A DNA stretch of 64,000 bases from Candidatus Latescibacterota bacterium (lineage in GTDB: Bacteria > Latescibacterota > UBA2968), in the NCBI GenBank assembly GCA_022823725.1, contig JAJEHL010000044.1, positions 169,217 through 233,216 of the forward strand, given 5' to 3'. Positions 53,268 through 62,895 of this stretch are shown one piece after another. The translations under genes were made by a program, and so were the position numbers. A model generated the notes under the pieces. That model had not been told where the DNA came from. It did not search any database and worked only from the letters and a program-made list of their open reading frames with translations. The first letter of the stretch is position 1, and every line of letters starts with the position of its first letter.

Positions 53268-53338
53268 TTATTCTCCACATCTACTCGTAAATCCCCAGAT
53301 ACCAACTTTGGCAGTAGCGCGTCGCGCAGCCATGTCTT
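53264..53338 (-). pseudogene. hsdS: hsdS 3' end relic B
   Basis: 24 codons and a stop encoding KTWLRDALLPKLVSGDLRV and DVENK, the typical end of a type I specificity subunit (compare 'QRDALLPKLISGELRV' of the intact hsdS here). A stop codon lies just before it and no start is seen. Its TGA overlaps the ATG of the TPR gene (ATGA), as though the TPR gene had been coupled to a complete hsdS. Confidence 0.75.
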
Positions 53339-53373
53339 TTACGATAGGTTTGGTCAAGAAGCATGAGCCACTT

Positions 53374-55131
53374 TCAATACCAACGCAACTTCGGAATAAA
53401 TTGTTTCAAACCTTCCAAGCCTTGTTTACACTCCTCAGCGGTCTCACCGAAAATCCCAGATGTTACGTATGGAGACTCGGATTGCATTGCTGAGAGCGAT
53501 TCCTCAATCTCCTGAAAAATTCGACCTCTGTTATCAGACCGGTATCCGAAAGCACCAGGAGGTGTCCAGTCCCCATAGGTGGACTCCTTGTGGTGATATG
53601 CGTAGCTGAGTGCCATCAATATTTCGAGCTTATCGAAAGTCAAGGTATATTGATTGTCGTCGGGGATAATAGATTTGGCATGTGACCGCAATGTATCGTG
53701 TATCCAGTCGTTTAATGGAGCATAGCGTCTGTCCATGCCTTCCAGAATCTGCATCTCCTGTCCACCCCGTGAAAATAAGCAGGAAGGTGGCAGTACCTGT
53801 ACCGCAGGCAGATCCTCATTAGGGCGATATTCTCCGCGAAGTGTGACGGTCAGAATGTGTTTGAGAAACTGAAGTCGGTTGGCCTCGACTGCACCGAGTC
53901 CCAACGCATAGAGCAGAAGCGTTGCTGGATATGGTTGCAACTCAAGCCACAAGACCAAGCCACCCCTTGATGTTCTTGAACCGAGACGCTGTAGTGCTCG
54001 TTGCCACACGGAATAGTGCTCCTCTTCTGCCCAAAAGCCCCCGGTCAGTGCCATTGGCAACAATGTCGAACAGGCTGCATCATAGCTACGTACGCGTGCA
54101 GTCGTGGACTCACTGGTCGGAGTCGGGCCACCTTCCACAGCAAAAGCCTCACCAGATGTCAACTCGATCACTCGCTCAACCGTCTGATCAATAAGGTCTG
54201 ACAATTGAATCCGGTATCGAGGCTCCGCAATGTATCGCTTCAGACTTGCTACGGCGGCCTCAGTAGAAAGCGGGTGAGGTCTCGAAAACTCCTCAATAGA
54301 CTCGACATTTTGCTGAATAGATTGAAAAAATGTGTCAGCGTCCTCAATAGGAATTACTTGCGCTTGGCGCTGATCAATGAGCTTTTGAGCCCTGTCACCT
54401 GGCCCGCCTCGCGCGGCCCAATATGTCGTGAATCGACGCGATGGTGCGCGAGTAATAGCAGAACACAACGCCCCGTCCCACTCTGCTGACCAGCCACATA
54501 CGATCAGACCGAACTCATCAAAGATGCGGTCCAAGAGTTGATCAAACTCAGGTGGATATTGATCCAGTTCAGCAGGCGTATTCCTAATTCGGGTGTCGAG
54601 GTAATCGCCATGCACCTGAAAGACACAACATTCTGTGTGAATCAATGGGAGCGCACCTTGAACCTGATCCGGGGAACTCAGAACCGTCGGTACAACACCC
54701 ACATCAGTGAGGGCAGTTTCTATAAGACGGTCAAAATTCGTGGTGATAATGACTTTGATGAATCCTTGTGCGACCAATGTTGCAATGGCGCGGTGTGCCG
54801 CTGTGGGTTGTTTCTCACCATCCTCACGTTCTTGCTCAGCAGGTTCCCAGTACGCACGCAGTAGCTGTTGTCGCTCGGCCGGTGTTTTAGCGAGTTCGTC
54901 GAGAAGGTCAGAGTAATTTGCCTCCTGTTTGAACTTCTCCCGATACCAGTGTTCCGGGTCGGTACCACTCTTCTCTCCATGAAGCTCTGCCAATTTGCGA
55001 ATCAAATCAAGTGTCACTTCCCAACCTGTGGGAATTTTTGCTGCTCTGGATACTCCCGAGCCTATAAGAACAGCGTAAACGCCAGGATTAGCCTGAATCG
55101 AGAATGCTAATGAATGGACCGGATCAATCAT
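53374..55131 (-). CDS. SIR2-like NADase-type protein
   Basis: 585 residues with a SIR2 domain of the defence type: 'VLIGSGVSRAAKIPTGWEVT' (24-29 GSGVSR), 'IITTNFDRLIE' (Asn132), 'VFQVHGDYLDT' (His174), 'IVCGWSAEWDGAL'. SIR2 proteins in Thoeris, DSR and similar systems break down NAD+ after phage sensing; the same active residues are here. The C-terminal 300 residues are unclassified and may sense or oligomerise. An hsdS-tail relic lies just before the start, and the membrane TPR gene follows after another relic. Confidence 0.8.
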   Translation of the reverse strand: MIDPVHSLAFSIQANPGVYAVLIGSGVSRAAKIPTGWEVTLDLIRKLAELHGEKSGTDPEHWYREKFKQEANYSDLLDELAKTPAERQQLLRAYWEPAEQEREDGEKQPTAAHRAIATLVAQGFIKVIITTNFDRLIETALTDVGVVPTVLSSPDQVQGALPLIHTECCVFQVHGDYLDTRIRNTPAELDQYPPEFDQLLDRIFDEFGLIVCGWSAEWDGALCSAITRAPSRRFTTYWAARGGPGDRAQKLIDQRQAQVIPIEDADTFFQSIQQNVESIEEFSRPHPLSTEAAVASLKRYIAEPRYRIQLSDLIDQTVERVIELTSGEAFAVEGGPTPTSESTTARVRSYDAACSTLLPMALTGGFWAEEEHYSVWQRALQRLGSRTSRGGLVLWLELQPYPATLLLYALGLGAVEANRLQFLKHILTVTLRGEYRPNEDLPAVQVLPPSCLFSRGGQEMQILEGMDRRYAPLNDWIHDTLRSHAKSIIPDDNQYTLTFDKLEILMALSYAYHHKESTYGDWTPPGAFGYRSDNRGRIFQEIEESLSAMQSESPYVTSGIFGETAEECKQGLEGLKQFIPKLRWY

Positions 55132-55138
55132 GATGTTT

Positions 55139-55243
55139 CTATCTCCGTTTTTTTACTCGCAACTCTCCCGAAACCAATTTCGGCAATAGCGCGTCTCGCT
55201 GGGGTATATTTTGTATGGCAGTCTCTATGAATTGTGTGCTCAT
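55139..55243 (-). pseudogene. hsdS: hsdS 3' end relic A with own start
   Basis: A 34-codon ORF, MSTQFIETAIQNIP then QRDALLPKLVSGELRV and KKRR, stop. ATG 55243 follows AGGGGAG and the stop is seven bases before the SIR2 start. It is an orphan hsdS C-terminus fused to an unrelated N-terminal end. Third-position differences from the intact hsdS show it is not a recent copy. Confidence 0.7.
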
Positions 55244-55263
55244 GGACCATTCTCCCCTTTGAT

Positions 55264-56412
55264 CTAAGGAGATCCGATACTAATATCTTCGTCTTCATTT
55301 GTTGCCTGTTGGGAAAGCCACGTGACTATTCCTTTAGCGACCTCATCAGCCTTCTCAGATTCCGTCCCAAACCGGATTAAGACACGTTTACACGCGACCT
55401 TGATTCTCGCTTGAATCGGTTCTCGATTTCTCCAGTCTAAGGCCATATTCGTATCCACTGTAGCAAGCAGTGAGTCAATAAGTCGCTCTCTGTCAGTTGT
55501 GACCGTTGGGGTTACACCTTCTAAAGCAAGGAATGTTTGCAATCCAGAGCGAAGAGTATCGAAGGTGCCATCATATACGGACATGACTGCCGTGACAGGC
55601 CCTACCGAATCCACGGGTATAACAGACGGCGTGTCGTCAAATTCGGAAACTGTCTCTTCTTCCTTTTCTTTTTCTTCCTTGGCTTCGTCCACGGCTACCG
55701 CAGAAACTACCTTAGCCGTCTCCAGTACCGTAATGTAGGCCTGTCGGTCAGTTCCATAGAGGAGCTGGCTGGGCTCGAGGCGCAGTTCGATAGCATCTTC
55801 TGGCGATCCTGTCGTGACAGAGAACACGATAATTGGCCTGTCACCCTCTTCGTCAACCCGGACCCACACGCTTGCGTGTCGGTCAATGCGATCATTGTAG
55901 TGCTGGAAGGTCTCGTAGGATTCGTGTGTTGAGGACAGATCGGGATCCTTTCCCTCCAGTGCATTCAGCAAGATGCCCAGGATCGCATCGCCCACATGTA
56001 AGAAAGCCCGGGTGTAGTCAATCGTCAGGGAATCCAAGAAACCAGGCTTCCCATGAGCAACTGGACCAGTATCATTGCGCATCTTACTCAAGGCATCCGA
56101 CAGTCTGGTGAATCCTGATAACACCGCGCCAAGTTTCGTCGCGCGTTTCTCCTTACTCAGCCCGAGGGCGTCAAGTGCCGCCACGAGTAGTTGGGTTGAG
56201 GTAGGGTTATTGGATGGCTCCGGGCGACCAAACTCTATCAGAATTGTACGGCATACGCTCTCGATGAAAGACTTAACATGCTCGATCAATCCATGTGCGT
56301 TGTCGTAGAAGCATATAGCTAACGCGTCGTAACCATCTGCCAATGTCGGGGCATCAGGCCATCGCTGTTGTGAACGACGGTAGTTGGGTGCAAGTGTATC
56401 GAGATTGTCCAT
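55264..56412 (-). CDS. Abi_C (abortive infection C-terminal)-like protein
   Basis: 382 residues. Residues about 35-155 resemble the Abi_C/HEPN-like module: 'DNAHGLIEHVKSFIESVCRT', 'LLVAALDALGLSKEKRATKL', 'SDALSKMRNDTGPVAHGKPG' (R112, N113, H120, like the RN..H ribonuclease motif of HEPN folds but spaced one longer). The remainder, with an acidic segment ('DEAKEEKEKEEETVSEF') and a beta-rich part, is unknown. Twenty bases after hsdS, so part of the hsdM-hsdS operon; likely a phage-response RNase. Confidence 0.65.
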   Translation of the reverse strand: MDNLDTLAPNYRRSQQRWPDAPTLADGYDALAICFYDNAHGLIEHVKSFIESVCRTILIEFGRPEPSNNPTSTQLLVAALDALGLSKEKRATKLGAVLSGFTRLSDALSKMRNDTGPVAHGKPGFLDSLTIDYTRAFLHVGDAILGILLNALEGKDPDLSSTHESYETFQHYNDRIDRHASVWVRVDEEGDRPIIVFSVTTGSPEDAIELRLEPSQLLYGTDRQAYITVLETAKVVSAVAVDEAKEEKEKEEETVSEFDDTPSVIPVDSVGPVTAVMSVYDGTFDTLRSGLQTFLALEGVTPTVTTDRERLIDSLLATVDTNMALDWRNREPIQARIKVACKRVLIRFGTESEKADEVAKGIVTWLSQQATNEDEDISIGSP

Positions 56413-56431
56413 TATTTTTGCCTCTCAGAGA

Positions 56432-57715
56432 TCATACACTCTCTACTCGGAGTTCACCGGAAATGAGCTTGGGCAACAGCGCGTCACGCTGAGCGGTGAG
56501 AGTGCGGGATTCTGCCGTGTTATATCGAATATATTTATCCCACGATAGCGCTATTGATCCGAACTCTCTAACTACTTCGGACATTGGTTCTATCGTTTTC
56601 AAAGATTCGAATTGCGTTTTGTTGATGGCACCGAACACTGTTCCCATATGCTCATATTGTTGAAGCTCTCGCTGTATTGCCCAAGCAAAGTGGTATGTGT
56701 ATGAACTTGAACCTGATTTATGTCGTAGGGCTGCCACGCCACGCCCGATGCAGCACTGCTCCCAGGCCATGTTGATGTCTCCAACTGGTGCTCTGACACT
56801 AATCAGCGTATCGTCCGGTTCAGCAACGCGGGTTGGAGCGGTACAGTATCTCCGTTTTTCGGGATAACGGAATCCAAAATCAGTTCGCCCCTGGAAGAAA
56901 GGCATTCCTTCAGCGTGCTCATTATAGGTGCTTCCAGGCGGTGATTGACCCATTGTAAGGTTGAAGCATTCGCCAAGTGCCTTCACCTCCCACCCCTCCG
57001 GTATCAGTCCCAATTCCGAGTCCACGAGGCGGTCGGGAAATAGGTCCGCGAGGTATTTTGGCAGACCGGGGTCACGGCCTTCCATTTTTGCTCGGACGGG
57101 ATCGAAATCGACGAACCACGATTTGAACAGGGCGCGGGCCATCTCTTCCAGCGTTTCGTTCATGCGGCGGTTTAACTCGATCTTGTCGTCCAGCGTGCCG
57201 AGGATATGAGCGATGGTGCGTTGTTCGGAGAGGGGAGGAAGAAGGAAGCGAAATTGCTTAATACGATCAGGTGATGTGTGCTTAACGGTCGTCCCGGTGA
57301 CACTTGCAAGCACCTCATGTCGATACTCTGCACTACACATGACATAGTAGAGATATCTGGCGTTTAATGACTGTTTATCTTTAATCAAGACTTTCCCGAG
57401 CCGCTGGTTATGCAGATATCGACGTCCTCCTGAACACGTTGGTACAATTGCCGGATAACCCAAAGTATCCGCCTGCTTACTTAGATCGGTCATTGTGACG
57501 AGTAAATCGCCGCTACTCAGAACGAATTCTTCAGGAATTAAACCATAGTAATATTTGAATTTATCGTCTTTAAATCCGCCACCAATTGCAAAGTTACCAG
57601 GAGTCAACAATACATCATCGCATTCTTCTTCCCGGATAAACGCCCCTTTGAAAGCGAACCCATGCTTTATGTCGATTAAATCAGCAAACGATGTTTGGAC
57701 CCACTCACTCACCAT
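56432..57715 (-). CDS. hsdS: Type I restriction enzyme specificity subunit (HsdS)
   Basis: 427 residues with two target-recognition domains and the conserved helices: 'PPLSEQRTIAHILGTLDDKI' followed by 'ELNRRMNETLEEMARALFKS' at the centre, 'LGLIPEGWEVKALGECFNLT' starting TRD2, and 'SRTLTAQRDALLPKLISGEL' 'RVESV' at the end. It recognises a bipartite site and holds HsdM and HsdR. Intact. It begins 11 bases after the unknown HNH-like gene. Confidence 0.95.
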   Translation of the reverse strand: MVSEWVQTSFADLIDIKHGFAFKGAFIREEECDDVLLTPGNFAIGGGFKDDKFKYYYGLIPEEFVLSSGDLLVTMTDLSKQADTLGYPAIVPTCSGGRRYLHNQRLGKVLIKDKQSLNARYLYYVMCSAEYRHEVLASVTGTTVKHTSPDRIKQFRFLLPPLSEQRTIAHILGTLDDKIELNRRMNETLEEMARALFKSWFVDFDPVRAKMEGRDPGLPKYLADLFPDRLVDSELGLIPEGWEVKALGECFNLTMGQSPPGSTYNEHAEGMPFFQGRTDFGFRYPEKRRYCTAPTRVAEPDDTLISVRAPVGDINMAWEQCCIGRGVAALRHKSGSSSYTYHFAWAIQRELQQYEHMGTVFGAINKTQFESLKTIEPMSEVVREFGSIALSWDKYIRYNTAESRTLTAQRDALLPKLISGELRVESV

Positions 57716-57726
57716 AAATAAGCTCC

Positions 57727-58731
57727 TTAGGTATTCAACCCGACATCAAACTGCGCCTCTGGCCAAACATGCGTCTCCGATTTTGAGGATATCTCCCACT
57801 TGTCTCCCTTCCACAGGGCGCTTCTTACATCGATTGTCGAACCTGGCTTCTTGAGAAAATCAACGAAATAAAAATAATTTTCTTCGCTGTCCAGTGTAGG
57901 TACCAATACAGCGTTTACATGGCTTTCTGTGCGGATGAATATTAGTAACGCCCAAGGGTGATTGCCATTCATCAAAACGTAGAGCCAATTATCAGTTAAA
58001 GTACCTGTGAAAGGGGAAGGATTTGTAAGGACTGGTCGGACCATGTTGGCGAACTGCGTGAAATGAGTTTCGGCTAAATTAAGGGCCTCGTTTCGCTTCA
58101 TTCCTCGAGCCTTGAGAAAGAAATCACCCAACACAGTCCTACCAAGAAACTGCCCACTACTCGACCACACATGTCGGTATCCAAGCAGGTGAAACAGCGT
58201 CAGGTGTGCCGCCTTGAGAAGCGATACAAGTGCCGGAAGTTTAAGATTTATGTCAACACGAATCTCCCAGTTTTCATTTTTTGCATTCCGCATTGCCTCT
58301 TGTGATCGCTTTAATGCCAATTGGGTATTTTTATTTTCGATAAATAACGTCACCTGCGAATGTGTTGGCGGAACAGCACCTTTAGGATAATAGTGCTCTA
58401 CTACTTCACCGTCTAAGATGAACTTCGGCTTTAGCAGTCGCGCGAGGTCCTTGTCAGCGATAACCTCGTCCACTTGTTGCCGACCTTTCTCCTGAATAGC
58501 CAAAAAATCCGCTTCAAAAAGGCTACCGTAGAAGGAATCCACATCCTTCCGTTGGATGGTCCAGGAGCGGTCAGAGTCCCGAAATGCCTTATTGATTACA
58601 TGGGCTTGGCACAATTCAGTGTCCTCGTCCTGATATAGAATAGGACAAAAGAAATGGTGAAAAGGAGAGCCGAAGACGCTTTCGTAATCAGCGTTTAGGT
58701 GAGCCAAGCGATTTCTTATTTTTTGGTTCAT
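57727..58731 (-). CDS. Unknown HNH-like protein between hsdM and hsdS
   Basis: 334 residues. 'FFCPILYQDEDTELCQAHVI' 'NKAF' (Cys29, Cys41, His44) resembles the zinc/histidine end of HNH nucleases, while the middle is charged ('KKNTQLALKRSQEAM'-like 'IENKNTQLALKRSQEAMRNA') and aromatic ('HVWSSSGQFLGRTVLGDFFL'). I know no function. Eleven-base gaps on both sides (hsdM and hsdS) put it firmly in the RM operon. It might be a nuclease or a checkpoint for the methylase; the sequence does not tell. Confidence 0.7.
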   Translation of the reverse strand: MNQKIRNRLAHLNADYESVFGSPFHHFFCPILYQDEDTELCQAHVINKAFRDSDRSWTIQRKDVDSFYGSLFEADFLAIQEKGRQQVDEVIADKDLARLLKPKFILDGEVVEHYYPKGAVPPTHSQVTLFIENKNTQLALKRSQEAMRNAKNENWEIRVDINLKLPALVSLLKAAHLTLFHLLGYRHVWSSSGQFLGRTVLGDFFLKARGMKRNEALNLAETHFTQFANMVRPVLTNPSPFTGTLTDNWLYVLMNGNHPWALLIFIRTESHVNAVLVPTLDSEENYFYFVDFLKKPGSTIDVRSALWKGDKWEISSKSETHVWPEAQFDVGLNT

Positions 58732-58742
58732 GTGTGGTCTTT

Positions 58743-60293
58743 CTATTTCTCAAAGTCAAAAATCTTCAGATTCGCATCAATCGCAGTATCCAGCTTCCTC
58801 GCTTCGGCCTGTTGCGCCTGCCATTGCGCGACCAGACGTTTCATCTTCTCCTCAAAAGGTTCGCCATCATCCTCTTGCGGCTCGGCACCCACATAGCGAC
58901 CGGGCGTAAGAATATGACTGTGTCGGCGAACTTCTTCCAGCACAGCACCCTTGCAAAAACCGGGAACATCGTCATAATCCGCGCCAGATCGCCAGGCGTG
59001 GTAAGTATCCGAAATACGGGCAATATCCTCTTCAGCCAATTCCCGTTGCGTGCGATCTACCATATACCCCAGCTTGCGCGCATCGATAAACAAGATCTCA
59101 CCCTTTCGGGCGCGGAATCTTCCATTATGGCGGTCACGCGCCAGAAACCAGAGGCACGCGGGAATCTGTGTCGATCTGAATAGCTGTCCCGGCAATGCCA
59201 CCATGCAATCAACCAGATCCGCTTCAATCAAATTTTTGCGTATCTCGCCCTCACCGGACTGATTGGACGACATCGCCCCATTCGCCAGCACAAAACCCGC
59301 CGTACCAGTCGGCGAAAGATGATGCACAATATGTTGCACCCACGCAAAATTGGCATTCCGCACGGGCGGTATCCCATACTGCCAGCGCTGATCCTCGCGC
59401 AACCTGTCGCCACCCCAATCCGAAACATTAAACGGCGGATTGGCGAGAATATAATCCGCCCGCATATCGGGATACTGGTCATTGTGAAACGTATCCCCGT
59501 GCGCGATCTGCCCCTCAATCCCTCGAATCGCCAGATTCATCCTTGCCAATCGCCATGTCGTATAATTAGACTCCTGCCCATAAATAGAAATATCACCCCG
59601 CGCATTGCCACCATTGCCATTCCCGCTCTGATGCGCCTGAATAAACGCAATAGACTGCACGAACATACCTGAAGACCCGCAACACGGATCATAAACCCGC
59701 CCGTTATAAGGCTCTAACATCTCCACCAGCAAATTCACCACACAGCGCGGCGTATAAAACTCGCCCCCCTTGCGCCCCTCAGCCAGCGCAAACTGACTCA
59801 AAAAATACTCATAAACCTGACCCAACACATCCTGAGAACGCGCCTCTGAATCGCCAATATCAATATTGCTGATCAGGTCAATAACCTGGCCCAAACGGGT
59901 CTGATCCAATGCCTGTCGGGCATAATCCTTGGGCAGCACATTCTTCAATGCTTCATTATCGCGCTCAATAGCGACCATCGCGTCATCCACCCGTTGCCCA
60001 ATCGTCGGTTGCCTCGCATGCGCCTGAAGAATTGCCCACCGCGCCTCGGGCGGCACCCAAAAGATATTCTCTGCGCGGTACTCATCCGGATCCTCTGGAT
60101 CTGCACCCTCGGCGATTTCTCCTTTGAGGCGGGTGTACATCTCCTCGAAAGCATCGGAAATGTACTTCAGAAAAATCAGACCAAGCACGACATGCTTGTA
60201 CTCCGCTGCATCCATACTGCCGCGCAACGTATCGGCCATCTGCCACAACTCAGCCTCGTAATTGGTAGGTTTATCCCCATTCGTTTTAGTCAT
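58743..60293 (-). CDS. hsdM: Type I restriction enzyme methylase subunit (HsdM)
   Basis: 516 residues: N-terminal helical domain ('[20 protein letters not shown]', 'KYISDAFEE'), SAM-binding '[20 protein letters not shown]' (202-209), catalytic NPPF in '[15 protein letters not shown]' (285-288), and '[17 protein letters not shown]'. Makes N6-methyladenine at the HsdS target. First gene of the RM operon apart from the AlbA-type gene 33 bases upstream. Confidence 0.95.
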   Translation of the reverse strand: MTKTNGDKPTNYEAELWQMADTLRGSMDAAEYKHVVLGLIFLKYISDAFEEMYTRLKGEIAEGADPEDPDEYRAENIFWVPPEARWAILQAHARQPTIGQRVDDAMVAIERDNEALKNVLPKDYARQALDQTRLGQVIDLISNIDIGDSEARSQDVLGQVYEYFLSQFALAEGRKGGEFYTPRCVVNLLVEMLEPYNGRVYDPCCGSSGMFVQSIAFIQAHQSGNGNGGNARGDISIYGQESNYTTWRLARMNLAIRGIEGQIAHGDTFHNDQYPDMRADYILANPPFNVSDWGGDRLREDQRWQYGIPPVRNANFAWVQHIVHHLSPTGTAGFVLANGAMSSNQSGEGEIRKNLIEADLVDCMVALPGQLFRSTQIPACLWFLARDRHNGRFRARKGEILFIDARKLGYMVDRTQRELAEEDIARISDTYHAWRSGADYDDVPGFCKGAVLEEVRRHSHILTPGRYVGAEPQEDDGEPFEEKMKRLVAQWQAQQAEARKLDTAIDANLKIFDFEK

Positions 60294-60326
60294 CCTTTAT
60301 TCCTTTTCACCTTCGGTTACACGATT

Positions 60327-61550
60327 TTATGGCACCGGAGCCGCGGGTATTGTCACACACAGTTCGGAGTCTGCGATCAGATGAAATTTGGGAAGCCTGC
60401 CGCTGAGTTTCCGGGTTTCGCGCAGCATGATGAGAACCCCATCACCCCGTCGTTCCATGAGATACAACTGTCCACCAGCACCCCTGATACCAGAAGCGGG
60501 AACGCGCCTGAGCAATGAGGTCAGCAGTTTATTTCGCGTCGCCTGCCGATGCGGCATATCATCCACGGTCAGGTTATTCGGCAGTGAACCCGGCGATTGA
60601 ATCTCGATCCGATCCTCAAACATCGAAAGACGGATCCTACTGCCTTGAATCGAATAGTCGCGATGTGCCACGGCGTTGACCACAGCCTCGAACAGTGCTT
60701 CTTCACTATACCGGGGCAGTTCCGCACGCGCTGGCGTCTTGTGTGCCGCGATAGACATATTCCTGACCGCAAAGGCCACGGCTTCGGCAATTTGCCGTTT
60801 CAGAGGACCGCCGATGGTCTGCGCGTCAATATGACCTGTGGTGCGGTCTTTACCTCGATAGCAAGTGGCAGTGATACAAGCATTAGGCAACCACTCCTCC
60901 GGGGCGGGACTGCACAACATCATACCGGCCACAGTCGCCCTCCTGAAACCACTCTCGCCTCTGGACAGCAATCCCATCTTTTCCAGTGCTGCCGGAGGAT
61001 CGGCGGCACCCTCAGCACTCAACAGTGGCTTCCACAGTGTTTCATCCAGCGTACGGAAACCCGTCTCCGGAACTGTTTGCTCATCAAACCAGGGGAATCT
61101 TGCCTGGCTACGCCGCTGCGCCAGAAGCAGTCGCTCGTCGCTTGTCATTCTGCGCTTCGAACTGCCGACCCTGTGATAGCTGCCACCGGGACTGTCGTGT
61201 TGGGCCTGGCCCTGCGGTACTTCGACCAGCAGCAAAGGACATTCATCTACGATGCGTCGAAGGATGGTGGGACGGATCGGAGGCTTGATCACATCGGTGC
61301 AGATATCCACCAGAAGCCTCTCCAATTCATCCATCTGCTCGCGCGACAAACCTTGAACATCGCCCTTGTCAGTCACTCCACACAGCAGTATCCCGCCATC
61401 CGCATTGGTAAAAGCCGCGATCTCATCGGCCAGATCATCGCGTCGGGGGCTTGTGGGCCGATTCCCGGAAAACGCGACCTGCTTAAATTCCCATTGGCTG
61501 TCCTCACCCAGCAGCAATTGACGCGCAATATCCTGGTCGCTATAGTTCAT
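60327..61550 (-). CDS. AlbA/Schlafen-type ATP-binding regulator-like protein
   Basis: 407 residues. An N-terminal AlbA_2 domain ('GEDSQWEFKQVAFSGN', 'ADEIAAFTNADGGILLCGVT', 'SPGGSYHRVGSSKRRMTSDE') and a C-terminal GHKL-like ATPase part ('LFEAVVNAVAHRDYSIQGSR', 'FEDRIEIQSPGSLPNNL'). Proteins of this group are called ATP-dependent DNA helicases or regulators near RM and phage genes; role unclear. It begins the minus-strand unit that includes hsdM. Confidence 0.75.
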   Translation of the reverse strand: MNYSDQDIARQLLLGEDSQWEFKQVAFSGNRPTSPRRDDLADEIAAFTNADGGILLCGVTDKGDVQGLSREQMDELERLLVDICTDVIKPPIRPTILRRIVDECPLLLVEVPQGQAQHDSPGGSYHRVGSSKRRMTSDERLLLAQRRSQARFPWFDEQTVPETGFRTLDETLWKPLLSAEGAADPPAALEKMGLLSRGESGFRRATVAGMMLCSPAPEEWLPNACITATCYRGKDRTTGHIDAQTIGGPLKRQIAEAVAFAVRNMSIAAHKTPARAELPRYSEEALFEAVVNAVAHRDYSIQGSRIRLSMFEDRIEIQSPGSLPNNLTVDDMPHRQATRNKLLTSLLRRVPASGIRGAGGQLYLMERRGDGVLIMLRETRKLSGRLPKFHLIADSELCVTIPAAPVP

Positions 61551-61606
61551 TGAACACCTCCAAAATTGGCACTCGTTCTATTCATCCCTCCCCCTTCTTC
61601 ACCTAT

Positions 61607-61650
61607 AAGCCCGTGATGCCCAAGTTTTCAAATTTGGGAGGTAAGGGCTT
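61607..61650. repeat. Left-end subterminal hairpin of the IS200/IS605-type element
   Basis: Outer pair AAGCCC (61607-61612) / GGGCTT (61645-61650) and inner CCCAA (61619-61623) / TTGGG (61634-61638). Position before tnpB fits the left end (LE) hairpin. Confidence 0.5.
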
Positions 61651-61715
61651 AGAATTTGGTTTGCTTTAGCAAGTTTGTCCTTGCCAAGCATATTGTATTG
61701 ACTATATTATTCAAT

Positions 61716-62807
61716 ATGATACTCACACTTCAAATACAACTGTTGCCGGACACCGCCACAGGACAGAAGCTCAAAGCGACTGTTGAGCGGTTCAATGAAG
61801 CTGCCAATTGGCTTGCATCAAAAGCCTTTGCACGCACATTGGCGAATAAGTTTACCCTGCAAAAGCTGTACTATTCAGACCTGCGTAGCCAATTTGGTTT
61901 GTCCGCACAAATGGCTATCCGTTGTATTGCCCAAGTTGTAGAGGCATACAAGCGTGACAAGCGCATACAGCCTACGTTCAGGACGCATGCTGCTGTGCCG
62001 TATGATCAACGCCTGTATAGCTTCAAGGGCATAGACCGGGTCTCTCTGCTTACCCTTGAGGGGCGTGTGCTTGTGCCGATGTTGATGGGCAACTACCAGC
62101 GTGAGCAGTTCGGCTATGCCAAAGGGCAGGCAGACCTTGTGTTGCGTAAAGATGGCAAGTGGTTCTTGCTTGTCTCTGTCGATGTTCCCGATGGTACGCC
62201 CATACCTGCCACGGACTTTGTTGGTGTCGATCTCGGTACAACAAACCTTGCAGTAACAGACGATGGTGAAACATTTTCTGGCGACACGGTTGAAAATGTC
62301 CGACAGAAGATGCACGATCTGAAAAAGTCGCTCCAGCAGAAAGCGTCTGCCCTTGTCAAGCAAGGCAAGAGACCCAAGAATGTCCGCAGAAAACTCTCCC
62401 TACTCTCCGGCAGAGAGAGCAGGTTTCGCAGAAATACCAACCATATCATTTCCAAACGCATCGTTGAGAAGGCTAAAGACACTGGCAAGGCCATTGCCCT
62501 TGAAGACTTGAAAGGCATACGCAAGAACCAGAAACGGTTTCGCAAGCCTCAGCGTGCTAAACTGTCTGGGTGGTCTTTCTTCCAACTCCGCACATTCGTT
62601 GAATATAAAGCCAAACGTGTTGGCATCCATGTAGAACCTGTGGATCCCAAATATACCAGCCAAACTTGTGCTGAGTGTGGACATTGTGAGAAAGACAACA
62701 GACATACCCAGGCATCCTTCAGATGCAAAGTGTGTGGTCATCAAGACCATGCTGACCGCAATGCTGCTCGGAATATCCGAGCAAGGGCTTTGTGTCAACA
62801 AGCCTAA
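61716..62807 (+). CDS. tnpB: TnpB RNA-guided nuclease-type transposon protein
   Basis: 363 residues from ATG 61716 ('MILTLQIQLLPDTATGQ'). RuvC-like residues: Asp172 in 'GVDLGTTNLAVTDDG', Glu263 in 'KAIALEDLKGIRK', Asp347 in 'DHADRNAARNI'; zinc finger Cys318/Cys321/Cys337/Cys340 ('TCAECG', 'RCKVCG'). The family cuts DNA guided by an RNA made from the element's right end. All catalytic residues are present, so it may be active. It lies beside the RM locus and a broken phyH end. Confidence 0.9.
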   Translation: MILTLQIQLLPDTATGQKLKATVERFNEAANWLASKAFARTLANKFTLQKLYYSDLRSQFGLSAQMAIRCIAQVVEAYKRDKRIQPTFRTHAAVPYDQRLYSFKGIDRVSLLTLEGRVLVPMLMGNYQREQFGYAKGQADLVLRKDGKWFLLVSVDVPDGTPIPATDFVGVDLGTTNLAVTDDGETFSGDTVENVRQKMHDLKKSLQQKASALVKQGKRPKNVRRKLSLLSGRESRFRRNTNHIISKRIVEKAKDTGKAIALEDLKGIRKNQKRFRKPQRAKLSGWSFFQLRTFVEYKAKRVGIHVEPVDPKYTSQTCAECGHCEKDNRHTQASFRCKVCGHQDHADRNAARNIRARALCQQA

Positions 62808-62895
62808 AGTCTCGCCGTGTCCTAATGGTGGCTTAACCACCGGGGGAATCTTGCGGCAGAGACAAGCCCACTGGCTTTAGACGTGGGTGGTTGAC
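62808..62895 (+). ncRNA. Likely omegaRNA/right end of the TnpB element
   Basis: The sequence right after the tnpB stop, with a hairpin CCCAC (62867-62871) / GTGGG (62883-62887) and a tail GGTTGAC. In this family the guide RNA scaffold comes from here and overlaps tnpB; the guide would then read into phyH-side sequence after 62895. Confidence 0.5.

Larger units (their letters stand above)
61607..62895 (+). mobile_element. Solitary-TnpB IS200/IS605-type element
   Basis: tnpB flanked by LE and RE hairpins; no tnpA. The right side joins phyH-like coding sequence at about 62895/62896. Length about 1.3 kb; exact ends need comparison with an empty site. Confidence 0.7.
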
